A stretch of 64,000 nucleotides of DNA, from positions 1,550,001 through 1,614,000 of the forward strand of contig NZ_VCEJ01000004.1 of assembly GCF_005860805.1 (NCBI RefSeq), given 5' to 3'. The stretch is from Dyadobacter luticola (GTDB lineage: Bacteria > Bacteroidota > Bacteroidia > Cytophagales > Spirosomataceae). Below the pieces are notes generated by a model. The model saw nothing but the letters and a program-made list of their open reading frames with translations, searched no databases and was not told where the DNA came from. Within the stretch, counting starts at the first letter, position 1. Each line of letters begins with the position of its first letter. A program made the translations under genes and the position numbers. Shown one piece after another: positions 62,598 to 64,000 of the stretch.

Positions 62598-63260
62598 TCA
62601 GCTTCTCCACAAATAAGGAAAAAGCAAAAAGCTCAGGGTTATTACTATGAGATCAATGGATAATAGTGTGCTGATTTCGTCCGAGCTGACCGACCAGTCG
62701 AGCCCGTCCAATGCATTTTTCGACAATTTGATCGTCATTAAAAGCATGGGCAAAATGATTGGAAAACTGAGTACCGCCATCAAGGTGGCGCTGTTATCGG
62801 CCTTGGAAGCAATGCCGGCTACCAATGTTAACACCGAGGCAAAACCCAGGGAGGCGAGTAAAATGCAGATCGCAAATAACGTCATATCACCCACCGGATT
62901 GCCCATCACAAATGCATAGAAAATAAATCCCATCGTCGACAACATGATCATAATGAACGAGTTGTAAACGATTTTGGAGATAATAATGGCCTGCGGGCTG
63001 CAAAGATTGTAGTAGTATAAAAGCCGGCCGTAGCGTTCCTGAGAAAAACTTTTAGCGATGGCATTGACCGCTGTGAAAAGCAAAATGATCCAGAATAAGG
63101 TGTTCCAGACGATCGGGGTAAGCTGGTTTCTGCGTAGGTTGAAGCTGAGATAGCAGACAAAAACGGTGCTGACAACATATAGTAACATTCCGCTCAGCGC
63201 ATATTTCTGACGCCATTCCAATGTTACTTCTTTCCAGATAAGGGTCTTGATCTCGTTCAA
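62598..63260 (-). CDS. ccmB: Heme exporter subunit CcmB
   Basis: CcmB (220 residues) is the membrane part of the CcmAB ABC complex that drives holo-CcmE release. It has six membrane segments and the typical start IKTLIWKEVTLEWRQKYALSGMLLYVVSTVFVCYLSF, then FSQERYGRLLYYYNLCSPQAIIISKIVYN and a later LPMLLMTIKLSKNALDG. It is the first gene of the operon; the ATPase subunit CcmA is not encoded beside it, so it must be elsewhere. Confidence 0.93.
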   Translation of the reverse strand: MNEIKTLIWKEVTLEWRQKYALSGMLLYVVSTVFVCYLSFNLRRNQLTPIVWNTLFWIILLFTAVNAIAKSFSQERYGRLLYYYNLCSPQAIIISKIVYNSFIMIMLSTMGFIFYAFVMGNPVGDMTLFAICILLASLGFASVLTLVAGIASKADNSATLMAVLSFPIILPMLLMTIKLSKNALDGLDWSVSSDEISTLLSIDLIVITLSFLLFPYLWRS

Positions 63261-63338
63261 AATACTGGATCGCCTATCGGCAGTCGGCTTCGGTTGAGGA
63301 AGGAAGATCCAGGCGTTTACCAGAGACCTTCAAAGCTG

Positions 63339-63346
63339 CAAAAATA
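63339..63346 (-). promoter_or_regulatory. -7 promoter element of the ccm operon
   Basis: The minus strand reads TATTTTTG, an exact TAnnTTTG match, about 79 nt before the ccmB start. No clear -33 TTTG is seen upstream. The leader of about 70 nt between it and ccmB shows no evident structure. Confidence 0.4.
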
Positions 63347-63494
63347 CGATGGAAAGCCTCAGGAAAATAATAAAACGGAAAGGTTTTTAACTGACCGGCG
63401 TCACCATTTGAAGAATTCGAAAAGCGAATGTTTGATTTCCGGCAAGAGAATGCTTTATTTGTAGCTTAAATAAACTGAGTCTAAATAAGAGCGT

Positions 63495-63722
63495 ATGTCA
63501 GCCCATACAGTTTCCAAACTTCGAAAAGGCGAGAAAGGGGTCATCAAATCGTTTTCAGATCAGGCTATGTCGCTCAAATTGCTGGAAATGGGATGTCTGC
63601 CGGGCTGTGAGGTGCGGCTGGATGCCATCGCGCCTTTCGGCGATCCGATATGTATCAATGTAGGTGGATGTTATAGTTTGTCGTTGCGGCTCAATGAGGC
63701 GTCGGTTATCGAGTTAGAGTAG
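63495..63722 (+). CDS. feoA: FeoA family protein
   Basis: FeoA (75 residues) is an SH3-like accessory protein for the FeoB ferrous iron transporter. It has the usual pattern VSKLRKGEKGVIKSFSDQAMSLKLLEMGCLPGCEVRLDAIAPFGDPICINVGGCYSLSLRLNEASVIELE. It starts at ATG 63495 and precedes feoB by 27 nt. No clear Fur box was found in the 234-nt gap upstream. Confidence 0.93.
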   Translation: MSAHTVSKLRKGEKGVIKSFSDQAMSLKLLEMGCLPGCEVRLDAIAPFGDPICINVGGCYSLSLRLNEASVIELE

Positions 63723-63749
63723 GGTACGTTCCGTTTACAAGCTTTTCCA

Positions 63750-64000
63750 TTGAAACAAGGAAATATAAAAGTTGCGCTGGTAGGTAACCCGAATGCCGGC
63801 AAATCCACATTATTCAATTCCCTCACCGGTTTACGTCAGAAAACCGGAAATTTTCCGGGTGTCACCGTAGAGAAAAAATCAGGAACATTCCGGATCGCAG
63901 GCATCGATGCTCCCGTTACATTGGTCGACTTGCCGGGAACTTACAGTATTTATCCCAAATCAAAAGACGAGGCGGTGGTCATGGATATCCTGGCCAACCC
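63750..64000 (+). CDS. feoB: Ferrous iron transport protein B (partial)
   Basis: The N-terminal part (about 83 codons) of FeoB; the rest is outside the window. The G-domain shows the G1 loop GNPNAGKS at residues 12-19 (VALVGNPNAGKSTLFNSLTG), the switch region KTGNFPGVTVEKKSG and the G3 motif DLPG (VTLVDLPGTYSIYPKSKDE). The start is TTG at 63750-63752 because no ATG precedes the G1 loop in this frame. The gene follows feoA closely and forms the Fe2+ uptake operon. Confidence 0.93.
   Translation, partial: MKQGNIKVALVGNPNAGKSTLFNSLTGLRQKTGNFPGVTVEKKSGTFRIAGIDAPVTLVDLPGTYSIYPKSKDEAVVMDILAN

Noticed and set aside
63261..63494. Fur box upstream of feoA
   Set aside because: The gap has TAAATAA direct repeats but no convincing 19-bp Fur-type palindrome.

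Overview
The window looks like a chromosomal segment of a Bacteroidota bacterium of the order Cytophagales, most like Dyadobacter or a close relative in Spirosomaceae (inference from gene content, not a database match). Supporting signs are type IX secretion genes (porW/sprE and porX), an Oar-like TonB-dependent receptor, DUF4905, DUF5916 and TIGR02757 family proteins, the AtpZ-containing ATP synthase operon, a CcmE with a Cys-type heme motif, and promoters matching the Bacteroidota sigma factor consensus (-7 TAnnTTTG) instead of the E. coli type. No tRNA, rRNA, IS element, prophage or CRISPR array was seen; the one structural RNA found is the small SRP RNA.

Layout. 1-2353 (minus): start of an F1Fo ATP synthase operon (atpZ, a 4-TM protein, atpB, atpE, atpF cut by the window edge). 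2487-13954 (mostly plus): porW/sprE, a bifunctional class A PBP, glycerate kinase, uvrC, a convergent BaiN-type flavoprotein, then a saccharopine dehydrogenase-like/aldehyde dehydrogenase pair. 14000-16722 (plus): a compact four-gene operon with its own promoter that encodes a PqqD-like RiPP recognition protein, a lasso-peptide B2-type protease, an HPr-kinase-like protein and a nucleotidyltransferase, but no precursor peptide and no lasso cyclase. This is the most unusual system in the window. 16723-29313: galM, ftsH, rsfS, birA, small proteins, SRP RNA, transaldolase, an FtsE-like ATPase, porX, kdsB, and a DUF4905/LysM/TIGR02757 run.

29405-37732: a carbohydrate or polyol locus with a large secreted ThuA-sugar dehydrogenase-PKD-cytochrome c-CBM6 protein, a TIM-barrel isomerase, two Gfo/Idh/MocA oxidoreductases and a divergent MFS permease. 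37811-47585: housekeeping genes (mutS2, fabH, pssA, an MBL hydrolase, an RsmI-like methylase, an alpha/beta hydrolase) mixed with a degenerate IscA-like protein, a NUMOD4/HNH protein and two lipoproteins. 48027-58496: the Oar-like receptor, a GDPD/patatin pair, a polyprenyl synthase, a secreted LRR protein, a DUF5916 outer-membrane protein and DUF3817. 58578-63260 (minus): ccmB-C-D-E-F for cytochrome c maturation, fitting the c-type cytochrome domain in the ThuA protein. 63495-end: feoA and the start of feoB for ferrous iron uptake.

Transcription units are well separated by perfect hairpins at several convergent junctions (29345, 37746, 23858, 51456) and after single operons (17705, 32837, 58544). 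Where a TAnnTTTG promoter could be found it was used to choose between start codons. All family names come from reading motifs and domain order by eye; no search was run.
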